Shown here piece by piece: positions 29,501-44,900 of a stretch of 64,000 nucleotides of DNA. Source of the DNA: Larimichthys crocea (Eukaryota; Chordata; Actinopteri; Sciaenidae). The first letter of the stretch is position 1; each line of letters starts with the position of its first letter. The notes beneath the pieces are model-generated. The model saw only the letters and a program-made list of their open reading frames with translations, was not told where the DNA came from and did not search any database. The DNA is taken from positions 25,567,606 to 25,631,605 of the forward strand of contig NC_040017.1 in NCBI RefSeq assembly GCF_000972845.2. The letters are read 5' to 3'. A program made the position numbers and the translations under genes.

Positions 29501-32500
29501 GAGGTAACTGTCTGATTTGAGCCCAAATACCAAGTCCGTTAACAACATATGTTAAAATCATTTTTGCAAATCTCTGAGCATTACATAAAAATCATAATAA
29601 ACTAACCTAACGTTGGATTAAATCATGATGTGAAAGGAATTGCTCTTAATGACAAACCCACAGAGAATTATCACCCAACTCTGCAGCTCCATGGAGCTTT
29701 TTAGCCTCTTTTTTAAATTGTTTCTGTCTCCTCGCTGTCATCAACCCTGTGGTCCAGCAGCAGCAGGAAAAGGAAGGCTCTGATTAACTCGCTGCATGGT
29801 GGAGACCAAAGCTGAGTTGCAAGGGGAGTGAATATTATGTAACTATTCACTAATCACATTAACTTTGTCAAGACTAGTCTCATTTCTTCCCCCCTACTGC
29901 TCAAAGTTAGATTTTTTGATTTCATTTGATTTGTTACCATCTGAACATTTTAGCATTTAAGAACATAAGCCCCAATTTTAAATGACTTTCATGTACAGTG
30001 GAAAAATGTGTAGAATATAAAACATTTAAATCCAATAAATGCCTAAAGTGCCTTTCCATAAAGCCCTGCAGGTACCGAGCTCGCCGCTGTCTGTGCTAGT
30101 GGTGGCTCCCACAGTGGCAGGGAGAGTTCAAGGTTGCAGTAGAGTCTCTGTCTCTGAGCAAGTTTGTGCATGCAGGCAGGCAGCTCTTGTGTGTGTTTAA
30201 GTGGGCCTTGTGAACCAGTTCTTTAGGTCTTTTTACATGTCGCAGCTAGTGAGAGAGAGAGAGAGGGAGAGAGAGAGTCACAGTGTGCTCGCAGGTAATC
30301 TGTCCAAGTAGGAAAAAAAAAACTTTCCCATGATGCGATCACTGACATTCATTCAAAGCGAAGTTAGGGGGAAACACCAAGCAACCGATGTGATTTGAAA
30401 GTGATTAAGAGGATTTGTGCTGATCAAGACAATTTTAAAAAACAATGATCAAATAAACATGGAAAAACTTTTGCCAGTGGTTAATTAAATCCAAAATACA
30501 TCTACACAACCACATCAACTGAGTTCCACTAAGAACATTTTAGTAATAGAAATGTTTAGCTTGTACTAGTGTATGCTTGGTATTACACAACTGTAAAGAC
30601 AACTGCTCAGAGGAACTCACAGCCATATCGTCACGGCATATGCTAAAGAAGGAAGCACAAGATCTGACCATGCTTCCTCAGATTATTCTGGAGGAGTGGG
30701 CTGTGAAGCAGCAATTAACATAACCGCTGTCGTATGGGAGACAAACTGGCAGATCACGGCGATAGTGCAAGTTGGAGGAATTGGAGTGGGAAGTGGAAAT
30801 ACAAGTTAATCATTCCCTAACTTCCAGTCTACTCTACGCAAGATCCCCAAGTAGTATTACTTGAGTCTTGAGTCATAGCAAACACGCTGATAAATCCATC
30901 CACGAATCATCCCTCATGTCATTTGTGACACAATAGCACAAACCCGTGCCAATGTAAGCTTATATAATGCAACGTTACCTCTGTGATGCTGCTGGGAGAA
31001 ATGCCATTCAAAAAAATCTACCTTTACTGCCAATGTGATGACATTTGGGATACCACATTATACATTATGCCGCTGTCGCATTAAATTACACCCTGTTAGG
31101 TCAAGGTTCTGTACATGGAACTATCTGCATTTCCATCCCAGGATATGATATTTGGCCTGGGTGGAAGAGATTATCCTGCTTGCTTGTGTGGATTTCACAG
31201 CTCAACTGGCAAGGCACCCCTTCACTGACTAGACAGCTGTTTTTTTCCCCCTTGCTTTGACTACTTCAGGCAAAACAGATGAGCTTGGTGATTCAAACTC
31301 AGCCAAGGCAGCATAATACTGTAGAGGGGAAAATTCCCTCTTACCAAGGGAATTAATTCACTGGGAATGACAATGAGGACAAACACAGATAAACACGAGT
31401 GTCCATATTTTAATTAGTGCTTTGAAAAGTTGAAAAGAGCATTAGGTTTTAGATTTAAGTATTTTATATTCTGGTGGTTAGTGGCCCATTCATGTGACCA
31501 ATGAAAGACCATGTGTCTAAATGTATAAAAACTGTAAAAACAAATCTATGGCTAACAAATAAACAGTGTCACTGGTGTAAAGCACATGAAACCAACCTTA
31601 TAATCCACAAGATCAGTTTCAGACCCGCAGATCTGGCCCTGCAGTTTTACACTGATTGCCTGTAGGTGGTGCATGTGTTGAAATTGCAACAACCTCATAA
31701 ATTTATTAAGAGAGCTTCTGCTCAGCCTTGCTGCCAATTTGTCCCCTAATCGTGGTTCTGCAACACAAACATCCCCTGTGGCCAAAAATTATTTTCCACA
31801 TAGACTGACGGACAAGAAACTGCTGACTGGACACCTTGAACTACAAACAAGGTCAATCATTATTATTATTATAAAGTTTGAAACCATGAAGGTTTTATAT
31901 TTGCAAAACATCCCCGGGCCTAGAAAAACATTTTTTTTCTGCACGACACTTTAGATTAACAGCTACTGCCGTTACTACCTTTTTCCTTCATACCTTCCCA
32001 AACACTCAACAACATGAGCAATGTGAATCTGCAGCCGACTAAATGCGAGTGAGTGAGTGAGCTTGGGAATTACAAACTAGTTCCACTAAGTTGTTTAAGT
32101 CTAATATCTAAAGAGAAAAAATCACCACTCTCTCACTCTTAAATGAACATATTTTTATTTTTGAAACAAAGAAAAAAGATTTCAAGACGACCTGATGTTT
32201 AGTTAATTTACATGAAAACTAATCTAAATCATATTAATGTAAATCCTGCAGTCTTAAATTTCTATTTAGTGCTATTAACATCAGATATCTCAGTATTAGT
32301 AAGTATCTGTTATTGTTACAGGACACTGAAAATATTCCAAATTACATGATAGAAACTATTTCAGCACTTCAAGGAGACACTTTCGAGAACCCAGAACATC
32401 TAAGCAGTCTGTCAAGTGGAGGAGGACGTGAAGTTAGGAAAAGAGTGGGCTTCAATTAATTTATCACATTTGTCCATGCCTGTGTGTAGCAGAACCACAG

Positions 32501-35500
32501 AACACCATGCTGTTAGGTTATGGCATAAAAAGGCTGGCTTTGTTGCCGGATGTGGGAAAAACATCCAATAGACTCTAAAAAAAGCACAGGAAGGAAACTG
32601 GGGGTGGGGTGGCAGTGAGTAGCAATGGGGGTGTGGTGGTGGAGAGTGGGAGTGAGAAAGGAATGTTCTCTTCACTCTCTTTCTCCTTCTTGTTATCATG
32701 CATACGCACACATAATAACCCCACTTTCTCACTAACAGCTATGAAAAGAATGCAGCATCACAGTTTTTCTCTGTAAGCAGCAGGACAGGAGAATGCGCCT
32801 TTACATGCTTTAATGACCGTTTGCCACCAATTTAAAAGAACAAGTCAACCCACATAAATGTAAAGGGGTCTTATTACAGGAGCTATTCCTTCCTGACTAT
32901 GTATTTACAGAGCATGATTAATTGGTCGCAAAATGTAATATAACATATATATATTCATTTTACACACTTTACATAATTCAGCAGGTTCTTTGTGCTGCAT
33001 ACTCAGGTGCTCTAATACTTTTCCATTTTCTGCTACTTAATACTCCAGTACAGATATTTGCAGATATTAATCAATCAAATGATGTATTAATATAGATAAA
33101 GATAAAACCTTAATAATCCTCAGAGGAAATTCATAAACTACCAAATAATACATAAAATAATTCAAATGAGCCTCACTTAAACCAGCTGCAGCATTAAAGT
33201 GATGAAAAGAATAATGCATCGATAATTATAATCCAATAATATAATGTGTATTCTGATATGGGCCATTCTGCGTAATTAGTATTTTTACTTTTGGTACTTT
33301 AATTCCATTTCCATGTCATCATGTTTGCACTTGTACTTAAATAAAGGTTTGAATGCAGGGTTTGTACTTACTACACAGTATTTCTACACTGGTATTAGTA
33401 CTATAAGTACTTCTTCTAGCTCTGTTGCAGAAGTTCTTAATCATTAAAGAAAAGGAAAAGTGTTGAAAAAAATGAATTGATTAATGCTCAATGGGGGGCA
33501 GCACTTGACCTAACACATACCTCCCCTCCTTAGGCCAGATATAGTCTGTTATGATGTCAGCTTGTTTTAAGGGTCCACTTCACTTGCATACATTTAATCA
33601 GTTGATTCTAGGGTAGACCACTCATGCCCCTTGGTTTAAGGACAAACTGGCTACACATTTGTTTTGTGATATTCTAAATGCTTACACATGTTTTATAAAG
33701 ATATTGTGCCTTATTTGTATTTACCTTACCCGTTTAAAAAGCAGCCCCCTTGTTATTATAGGATTTACCTCCTTGATTGTTTAATACTCATTCACCACCT
33801 GCCTTTACCAGGTGGATTAAACATATTTTGCACAAGAGTAAAAAACTTAAAGGGGCACAAACAATAATTTAAGAGAATTAGGAACCCTTTATATAACACC
33901 GTGAGAGTGTGCAGAGACCTTTCAAGGAGAGGAAGAAGGTGAAAATGAAAGCCCTTACGGATATATTAGGAATCCCTTCCCTGAATTTCCCTTTTTATTA
34001 TGGTTCTCTTTTCTCTTATCTTTAAGCTTAAAATACACTGAATCGCCATAGAAACCCCAGTACACTGTGATGCAATTCACCACAAACTGCAGCCTCGAAA
34101 TAACAATAGTAAAGACCTCTGACTAAAACCTCTGACAAAGTGACGACAACAACAATAAAATGGACACATTTCAAAAAGACAGTATCTATTACTACTACAT
34201 GGCATGGGTGATCCACTAGCCTCCATAAATGACTTACACGACTTCAGTGTGAGTGTTTATTACCCTTTCATGTAATTCTTTCATGGTAGGAAAGCAGGTT
34301 TCTCTCACATAGTGTTTACATCGTGAAACATTATTCCTGTTTCATTACATTTCAGAATCAGCTGTTTGTGGAACTGGGTTTGATCATCTTCGACTTTTGC
34401 GATACACAAAAGTTACAGCGAGTGAGTATGGAAGTTTGCCTCCTTTGAATTACAGTAACTTCTGTTGTTCTTCCATTCAAGATGCTGTACTGCAAAATCT
34501 GCAGGTAGGGACTTGTTATTATGTAAAAAAAAATGTTAATGGATTTTTTAAAATAAAGCAATTTCATTTTACAGCTCAGCAGGAGCTGAAATGAAAATCA
34601 TTACAATCAAAACCAAATCTTAACATAACTAAGTAGATAGCTTTCCAATATATACCATAACTAACAAATTAGACTAATATAGCCACCGATCCATGCAGCT
34701 CCTCTGTCACCACAGGCCTGCGTCCTGTTAAAACCAAATTGCAGATGATTCGATAGGGCAGATAAAGACCAGAGATCCTCCCCTGGTTTCACCTCTCGTG
34801 TGTGCTGTAGATGCAACAGCAGTGTCTGTGTGCCTCTAGGCAAGGTGGAGAGAGAGCAGGCGCCAGAGCATAGCTCAGCACCGTGACACCTCACCACAGC
34901 ACAGCACTAACACAAACATTCCAGCTGCCACTTCTCAGCCTTATTGGCAGAGCTGAGGCAAGAAACAAGACCATCTATGTTCCTCCTCTAGACCTGTAAC
35001 CGATGCTCTAGACAAGCTGGTCTAGCTGTCTGAAAATGTAAAACTGTAAGTTGTGGGATTTTGAAGGCTGACACAGTACCAATCATATTTTGTAAGCAGT
35101 TGATAACCAAAATATTGTGATTGATTCATTGCTTCATTCATGCCCAAGTATGTTAAGGATTTAGTAGTCTAGTGAGATTTCGACACTAAGTGTGAGAAAG
35201 CCTCTGAAATTACTAGCATAGAGAGTTTATTATAACTTTATTATAACAACATGTTTATAATACTGCTGAACTTCTCTTGGATAATAACAAACGGTCAAAT
35301 AATCTGACTGATGACGAGCCAGTTTAGATTAGCCGCTACTTTATTTGGAGGTAAAGCCAAAAGTGAAGCCACCCATAATGTTGTTAATAATCACTTTTGC
35401 ACAGGAAATCTGTGTGCACACAATTAAGGCATGTAAAGTGGGTCCATTTTAAATTGTGATGGATGTTTACAACAGTTTGGGTAATAATCTTAATAGTTGT

Positions 35501-38486
35501 TTTCGCCTCCCAATAAGTTGGCTAACCTGGGCTGAACCTCATGTTAACCTGCCTGATGTCTCATATTTCTTTCCCAGTCTGACTCCTTTTTAGTCATGTT
35601 GTCACATTTCCAGATATCGGCAATTCTTTTGTTATCAAAGGAAATGATGCAAGCAATGGCCAGAACTATGAAAATAAGATCCAACATGTAATGAAATCCT
35701 TTAAAGTCTCCACTGAAACCCAAACTAATTATGTGGTTTAAATCAGTTGGCAGCTCCATAAAGCAGGGTGATGCAGTAGTATCATCCATGACGCTTCTAG
35801 ATAAAATCTTGCCACATTGCTCCGCAATGATTTAACTTGTCAGCTATCTAAAAAAATCCCTGAATCTCTATCAAGCCGACAACTCTGAAAGGATCTGATA
35901 TTAAATAACCAATACTGGCTCGGTATGTTTAAAGATAGGACAACATTCACCTTGTGTGTTTGGCCATGCGTTGTTATTGTTATTGAGAGAGGGGTTAGCA
36001 TGTCATATGTTTTCTTCAGAAGAAAACAAGATGAAGAAAAGGACTCGAGACAAAAACTGTAATGATGTATATAAGGTCGTGACGTTCATTTATTAAACAA
36101 TGTCAGCAAACTTATTTCAAACATGCAACACTGTCTATGTCAACTATGTATGTGACTTTCACATTTTTATATATTCCCCAAAGCACAACTGTAGCAAAGA
36201 ACAGAACATTACCACGATGCAAATGGAGTTGAACTATGACTTAGACCCCAGTGAACAGGAGCGGGAGGGAGACAAGAGAAGAAAAAGTGAATGCTTGTGC
36301 CTCTTTTCAGCACTCCGCAACTCTGGAGCCTGGGAACTTCAGCAGCTTGGCCGGGCTCTGAGAAATATCCTGAGCTGTAATGTAAACATGTCTGAACTCT
36401 GATCTAGCAAGGCCCTCCCCTCCCCCTCCCAGTTTAACCCGGTATTCTGTGCAAAGGGGTTTGCCAGTGACATCAGGAGCCCACTTTCTCATTTCCTGAG
36501 CGGGGTAATGACCCTGAGGAGAATAGGCTGTTTGAAGTCCTGCAAATAAAGCTGCTTTGCTCAGAACCCGATTGTTCCTCAGCAGAAGAGTGAGATGGCT
36601 GATTACTCGTGGGCTTCAAATGGTTTTGTCTGATAAATAGATATTGTTGTGAGCCTATAACGCCGTGTAAGGCTGGAGTAAAGAATTTGAGCAAGGTGAG
36701 GACAGAGTCATGTTAACATGGTAACACATAAGTTGACATCCACACCCAGTTCTCCAGTGGCAACTGTGATAATCAGATCTGTTTACAACAGCAGCTACAA
36801 CAAGTCCAGGAAACTCTGACATATCAGGTGGCTGATTGTCAGATAAGTGTGAGAACAGTTATAGATAAGCTCCAAACAAGCTGTTTATCCAAACATCGCA
36901 CAGCTGTCAGCTCTAAAACAAAACTGTCATAATCGTCAAGGTGCTGCTCAACTTAAAGCTAAAAATGAACACAAACCATTAAAACTGGGTTGAACCATGT
37001 CTATACTCTGGATAGGCTTTGTCGTAAACAAGACTCCAAAGCACCATTTGTGTTTGATTTTGCATGCAACTTGTCCCCTCAGTTCACCTTCCACGCACTG
37101 CACATAAAATACACCTGAACATGCTTGTTCCCACAGGGTTCCAGTTTCAGCACTGGGTTGCAAAGCACTCGCGGAAAGACACTCCAAGGCACTACCCTCC
37201 CACTCCCCCCCCTTCCCTCTTTTTCCTCGCACACAATCCTGCCCTCTCTTCAATTAAGTCAAGCAGGAAAAACCTGACAAACCTCAAAGAGCTCTCTCAG
37301 CAGAAGAAATCGGCATCAGGCATGAGCGGATACCTCTACATGGCCCCCTCTGAATATATAGATGTACATAAACGCGGCCCCTTTATTGCTAAGTGATGGC
37401 CCCAAGCTTCACATATATTTTTATGTCTAAATTCCAGATGATGAAAAGCCGCGAACAAACATGTTTCCTCAGTCAAATGGGTTTAATAGCTACAATGGAG
37501 CACTAATATATTAGTCATCCTGAAATTCCCCATCGACTTCAAGTGGACAGATGATATTTTTTTGTGTCTTGAGGACCACATAATGCTCAAAATTCAAACA
37601 AACTGCTGGCAACAATGGGGAAGCATGCTGAAAGCACAAATCAGTAACAAAGGGATACAGTGGAGACTCTCTAATCCAAACCTCTTGGGAATTGAGGTAT
37701 TTCAACCCAGTGAAATGTTCACTTGGATGAAAAACTGAATAGCGGGGTAATTCATATTCAAAACATGAAACAAGTATCCGTGCATATTCGCAAGAGTCTA
37801 TTGCGCAGCCTAATTTGCCGTTGGACAATCAACAAGGACGTTTTTGGAACTCTTATATTTGGTGAACCTAACACAGATTGCAGGTTAGAGTTTTAGATAT
37901 CCATGTATGATTCATCTATTAATTGTTTCAGCACTAGACACATTATATTTGTTTTTTCACGTGAGAATCAACGATTCCAATCACATATACGTGACCTTTT
38001 ATCCACACTGAGTGCAAATAAGCAAAGTGGACACACAAAAAAACAACACAACCCGCACCACTAGGGAGGAGATGCTACAAGGTTGATGCTGATCATGTAC
38101 TTTCTTCAATGTTAACATGATGTTTGAAGGTAAAGCTGTTACCTTGCAAGCTTTGCTAGAGGCCGTGGATCATAGCCAGGGACAACAACCAGAAACCTAT
38201 AGAGGAAAGGCTTTTAACCCCAGACTGGCAGTTGAACCAGTTCAACTGGAGGCTAAATTTACCCCAAAGGCCAAACTGTTGTATACCTCATACAGCAGCA
38301 GAGCAGACCTCGCCCACCTGGACGATCTATGTTCCTCTGAGCATGTACACACACTTATATTGTATCATCCCTTTAAGACTGAGGATGAGATGGCTCTACT
38401 ACATGATTTTGGCAGCACTCTTCAAAGACTCATACAGCCTTCCCATAGGCTGCTGAATAAAACATGAAGCGTGTGCGGCAGGGCGG

Positions 38487-38532
<46 letters not shown>

Positions 38533-38907
38533 ACACGAGTGGGAGGGTGGTTGAGTGGGGGAGTGGGAAGAGGGAAGGAGGATGGAGGGGGGGATCTTAA
38601 GATGCCAATACAAGAAATACTGTATAACAGATGATCCATGGATTCCTTTGATTTGACACACATCCTCACTGCCCTGCTGGGTGTCTGGAAATTTCCGTCT
38701 TCCCTGATTCATGTGTTCTTCTTTGTCTTTGTCATTTTTTTTTTTGTTTTTTATATGTGTGTGTTTTTTGGTAGCATGGTATTTGTTAACAACATCTAAA
38801 TTAGTCCAGAAAAGAATGAAAGTGTGCTCATTTTAAGGAGGAGAAGGCAATGCAAATCGTGCCAGGTACAGAGATGTCCCAGATTCACCGAGTACTATTT
38901 CGAACAC

Positions 38908-38939
<32 letters not shown>

Positions 38940-41900
38940 ATGACACCACATTTGCTGAGCCTTGTCTTTTTTAAGACAAATTATAGTGGATTTACTTCAT
39001 CTTTCTACTGAGATAGCATTAAATGCAATCGCCCAATAGAAATATGACAATAATGTTACATTAACAACATCAACTTAATAACAACTGAAGATCAAGTTTA
39101 AAAAAAAAAAATCCAAAAAGTACAACTATTATGTGGATTTAATACAGTTCCAGTCCAAGCCGGCTCTCTTCACAAAGGAGATGTACCTTACCAAACTCTT
39201 TCCACCTCTAAGTGCTTAGATTTTCAATTTTCAATTTCTAAGGAAATGTTACTGACAGATAACAATGCACACAAAAGGGAGTGGGATAAGGACGCTATAA
39301 TTGAGTCACACAGGGACGGTTATGAATGTCTGATACTGCACAATCAACAAAGACTCATTTCTAATTCCACCATCGCCGTGTTTTGCTGTGTATATCATAT
39401 CATACCATTTTAATCTGTATAAAACAAGTCCTTTAAGTTATCTGACATTCTTACTGTTCTCCATCATAGGCTGATAGAAGCTTTTAGTGTACATGCGCCC
39501 AGTGTCTCATAGGTCCTTTCTGGGGAAAATCCACTGGAACACAGGAAGTGATACATGTTTTTTTGGCATTAACAACATTGTTTGGAGCTGGGTAGTCAAC
39601 AACATGACTGGAAAGTCATGGACAGTGCATAGTTTGAGCTCCTAGAGGCATTGAGAAACAACATTACAGTGATTGCTTAAAATAAAAATAAAAAAATCTC
39701 TTGGACAACCAATTATGTCAATTTAATTTGACATACATCATCATACAAGAATGAATGTTTTGCTGACGATCTGACTCATGCCACGATGACATTGAATAAT
39801 ATTACAAGCTGCAAGATTGAAAATTAAGCCTCTATAATATCTTTAGTGAATGCAGTCGGATTGGAAAATAAAGCTCCGCTGAGAAATGTCAGTCATCAGT
39901 GAACTTAGTTTTGTGCCACTTAAAAATCTGATGTCTGGGTTTGGCTATCAGAAGAAAAGCTTGTTGAAGCTTGTACCCTGCTTTCCCTCGAGGACATAGC
40001 AATCACGATCACAAAATTTATGTCTAGCTAAGATGTTTAGAATGCATGTACGCTGATGTTATCATAAAACTGTGTTTACTGGGGGATACAGACATTCATT
40101 TCATGCACGATTTAGCCAGAAGATGATACAGTAGCTATTAACTAAGTCAGAATCAACATACTGTCCAAGCAAATGTCCTCCAGAGGCAGTAATTTTCTGG
40201 AAACTGACAAGCCACAGTATTAGCCTTGTGTGTGATATTAACCTACCACTCCCCCCCGTCCTTAAAAGACAAGCTGTGCTTACGTAGATCTACTCGGTGC
40301 TAAAAATTTATGAACTGCCTTCAGATACGACTGTAGAACATTCAGAACATAATGTTACATGGTCCTAACTTTTATGACATACGGCAAGTCAGTAAATCTG
40401 GTTGATGTGTGATCAGTAAAGAAGCCGCTGTCATGTTTTTTTTTTTCTGAGAAAAATGTATTGATGGTTCCTTCATGTTTATGTGTTGTCAATTAGAAGA
40501 CAAAACACAGGGATTTATGGACAGAGGAGACATAAAATCCACCTTGGAAAACATCTTACTGTCTGAAATGAATCTGGAAATACTCATCCTCAAATGACAT
40601 TAACTTCAGTCACATTTAGGTACTCATCTATCATGCCAGTGAATATCATGAACGGGAGATAGTGTATTTATATTAACTCAAACTGATATGTTTGCAGTAT
40701 TTGTACAAAGCTGTATTAAACTCTCATCCAGTTTTGTCGACCTTTTGACTACTTCAAATTATAATTAATATATCTGAAAACACATTTACAGCAATCTAAA
40801 CGGAGGTGTTTTATTACAATAACTCACATTTAAAGGACATTTTAAACACACATTCCACACAAAAAAAGGCACTTTGCATAAGTAGAAGTGGATTGACTAT
40901 AGCCGTGTTCAAACCATATCTTCGAATGGGCACTAATCCCAAATAGAAGGAGGAGATTAACAGATGGCTTTACTACAGTATATGGAGGCCTATCTTAATG
41001 TCTTTTAATCAGACCACTATGAGATGCTCGACTCATCTCATAGCTGCAGTCTACACAATGAGACAAGCTTAATCACATCAGGCTTACGGTATAGTCATGC
41101 TGTCAATAAACAGCACCCGCAAGCGATTTCAGTCCTCTCTAACGGGGACTTAATGCAATTCAGCATTCAAGACCAACTGACAGCCAGCTACTAAAGAAAA
41201 ACTTTAGCCTTCCCATGACAACATGGAAGTGTTTTGTGGGATGAACATGGATCACTGCTGCATCCACAGGGTTGGGTAAAGCTGTGGGCTTCACTGTGGG
41301 TGGCCCCCATGGACCTGGGCTAATTGTTTCACATCACTGCCGAGCCAGGCTGAGATCAGACCACCGGCAGCTCTGATTCAGGCAGTTCAACAGCCAAACA
41401 GGGTATGCCAGGAAGCACTTACAGTGCACACCCCACCCTACACTACTCATGCACACACTACACTTCATCCATCATACATGACCACAGGAGAGTACAATGA
41501 ATTTCTTTTTCCTTATGCTATTTGAGTGAGATGTCAGTCCACTAGTCAACCGGTAGTTGTAGTTACCTCAAAGACAATGTGTTATAGGATGAGTGATTGT
41601 TCTGGTTCAGCATTCATGTCACGTTGGCTGAACAAAATGTACTTGAAATGGAAATCGAAAAAATGTGTCATGCAAAAATTGTATGTGTGCAATTGGGGGT
41701 AGTGTTCTGTTCCTTTAAAATGATGCTATGTCAATATGTGACTCCTTATCACTACTCTCATTTTATTTTTAAACATTTCTAAGTCTGGATGATTAAAGTA
41801 TCAAAGGGAATAAAAACAAACTAAATTTGAAAGACATTTTTTTATCCTTAAATCAGCAACTCCTTGGATTTATTCTGTGACCCGTTTTGACGACAGTTCC

Positions 41901-44900
41901 CAATTTTGACCTTTTGTTCACGGTGCTGCAACTGTGCCAAATTAAGACAAAGCTTGGCATCGTGCCTTTATTGGGTAACTTACAGCTAATAGTGACAGGA
42001 AACATGCAGAGAGGAGCTTCAAATGAAAACAAAGGTTCTTGAACCAGATTAGAACTGGGGAACATTGCGGTTTTGTGGTTTGTATTAAAGCACTAGATGA
42101 CCAGGATGTCTCAAACTCTGGCTTTTTTAAAAAAAAGAGCTGCTGCCATGTGGTGGACACAAAGAGTCACAAGTGGGCAAACACGACGAGTAAATACATC
42201 AGCGTACACAACACTTTCTCTATGAGTGCATGCTGCTCCCGGGCCTGTAGTTCGCAGATCTGTCACTAGAACAAGACTGGGAAATAACAAAATCCTCCCA
42301 GTACACACAGGACTGTTAATCACCAGGCATCCCCTCGCCTACTGCTTTTTCAAGGCCTGTTTGACTTAAAGTAAACATGTGCAGGAAATGTATTCAGTGG
42401 CTCTAAACATTTATATGGGGGCCTTGTGTCTCAAACAGTTTCATGGCCAGCACATCTTTCAAGAAGGTGCTTAGTGAGCCATTTGTTAAACACATGATAA
42501 TAGGGCATGACAATGCGTGGCATGTTACATGCAGCGGGGCTGTATCACAGTTTGTTAAGCCTTCAGTTTGTGTACTCACTATCTGTGTCGCTGATAGACA
42601 ATGTGAGATGGCTGCTGGATCCTGATCTGATGAAACTGAATGTCTGTACATTGTAATACAGGGATAGTGTTTTGTAAGCTCTACTCTGACCTATTTCTGT
42701 GCTGAATGCATTTACTGATACAGGTATGAAGGGAAAGATTGGGGGAAAAAAAACTAAAATATGAATATCTAAAAGCTTCATGAGTTCATGCAACCATTAT
42801 AGAAAATCATTTTCCGAGTCATCGGAAAAGTAAGCTCTCATCTCTTCTTCCCCATTTCTCCAATTTCATCTAAAAGAATATCCTTTGTTAATCTGGTCTC
42901 AATGAGCACCGTTGTTAAGTGCTGCTCACTCTGCACTCCCAGCCAGTCATAATCCATTGTGTTGTTTGCCCCTCACTTGGTGTACATTTCCATCGCAAAT
43001 TCCAATGTGAACAGTCAATAACAGGCACAGATGTGGCCATTGTAGAAGCATTACTTTTTAATTCAGAAGAATGTAGTATGGTGAACTACTGCACCCCAGT
43101 AAATATCCGAAACACAAGTTGTACACTTTTTTATAGCCGGAGATTATTCACAAAATACATCATTTAAGTCGTTGAGTGAAAGTGATATTCTGCACTTTAC
43201 TTGATTTGAATAAATTCAAGAAAACCCTGCTAGACAGATGCAGTATGAGTGTATATGGGGGATTTTTTTTTTTTTTTTTTGCTATGGCTGCTGTTCTGCT
43301 TCATCCAATCATCATGAGTTGTGAAAAACATATTAACCTCAGGGTTGATAAAAACATGTGCGCCAGGACTTCATTTCCTCCTCACCGACTTGCTGCACTC
43401 ATCAGTTTTTATGTAGAGCACACGACTCCAGAGTCAACATCGGTAAAAATGAAACAGTACATGATGATGTTCCCTGACCTCTTTTAGACAGTCGATGTAA
43501 TCCATGGTGTTGCCTCCTGTCATGTTTCACCTCTGTACTGCACTTTATATTAGCACTATAAATCATGGAGAATATACTTTTCATGTATGTGCGAGTCTTG
43601 ATGAAGGCTAAACTAACACAATTGCATGACATGTAGTGGAGGCTAATCTGTGCACATTGCCGGCGATGACAACAAATGAACTGACAGAACAATCATCGCT
43701 GGCCTTTTATGGCTTTACTGGAAAAAAATATTACATTGTTTATTTTTCCATCCAGCATCTCAAGCAAATCTGCAGCAGGAACATCTGCAAGCTTTCACCC
43801 TGTTGACATTTTATTGAAACACTGCTTGGGAAATAATTCATAGTCGTAGATGCTGAACTCCCTCATGCCCAATGAAAGAAAACAACAAAATAAATCTCAC
43901 ATCTCACTGGCTGTGCCCTTAACAGATGCCATACAGGAAGTCAGTCCTATCAGCACTTGCAGGCACACAGAAAAACCCTGCTGTTTCACAGTTAAGTTTC
44001 CCCTTCGCTGTGTTGTTTGCGAGCCCCGTTTCTCAATATCCCTTACTGTGAAGATTCGCAACACTGACAAAACAAGCCTTGAAACTTCTGAAAATAAAAT
44101 AAGGCCATACAGCTCTTTCACTGAACGCACAAACAAACAAAAGAAAATCTCGCTTTGCGAAAACCCTGTTCAATGACAGGTAGCATCCTCTTGAGAATTT
44201 ATTAATTCATGTGACACATAAAGGAAACTGAATTATCTGAACAGCGAAATGAGATAACGGTGCATATTAAATGGGTTAAACAAGCCACAGAACACATTCT
44301 GCATCCCTCTGTTTGGATCGGCTACACGGTAGAGATGCTGACAATGTTTGCAGTAAATGCAAAACATGCCCATGGCCCAATGACCCCAAAACTATTTCCT
44401 CTGAATGGATTGCTTTGCAAACAAGCTTTGTGATCCTGTGATCATCCCATCTACTACAAGGGCCCCTTTAATCAGCAAAACCAGATAACCTACAGTTTAT
44501 GGCTCTTATTTTTAAAACATTTCCCGACTGTTGTGCCGTTTGGTCTAGATTTGGTTGGAAACTGCCTCAACTGTTTGTTGATTTGCTGATCAGCAGATTG
44601 GCACCTCATGGTTTTGAGTTTTGGTGTCCTTGAACTCACTACTCGCAGTCAAATCACTACCATCCTCATCATCATCACCATCATGTCATTACCACAGGCT
44701 TTACCATAGTCATCATCATCATCATCATTCATTCATTCTTCATTAGCACCACCATCACCAACTGGGGCCAAAAACTCACCGCTATGCGCGTGGAAATCTT
44801 CTGCTCGCCCTCTGAGCCCTTCTGCTCTCCGTTGGCTCTGCTGTACTCTGGAGGTTGTTGGTTCGATCCCCGGCTGCCCTTTGTCTTTCGGTTCCCAGGC

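Larger units (their letters stand above)
21596..44779 (-). other. maml2: maml2 intron 1 (23.2 kb)
   Basis: Runs from the exon 1 donor (GTGAGT at 44779) to the exon 2 acceptor. I see no gene on either strand; the longest frames (for example 23785-24111 and 38117-38467) look like chance. It contains an A tract with (GA)n (26508-26556), (GT)n at 27043-27067 and 38491-38529, (GA)n at about 30249-30279, a CTG run (38912-38938), a degenerate teleost repeat at about 33.0-33.4 kb, and an ATC-rich microsatellite beside exon 1. Conserved enhancers may be present, but sequence alone does not show them. Confidence 0.8.

Noticed and set aside
44868..44880. GGTTCGATCCC-like tRNA B-box on + strand within maml2 exon 1
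   Set aside because: Flanking bases do not form a T-arm stem, no A-box or acceptor stem is present, and the sequence is explained by maml2 coding on the other strand.
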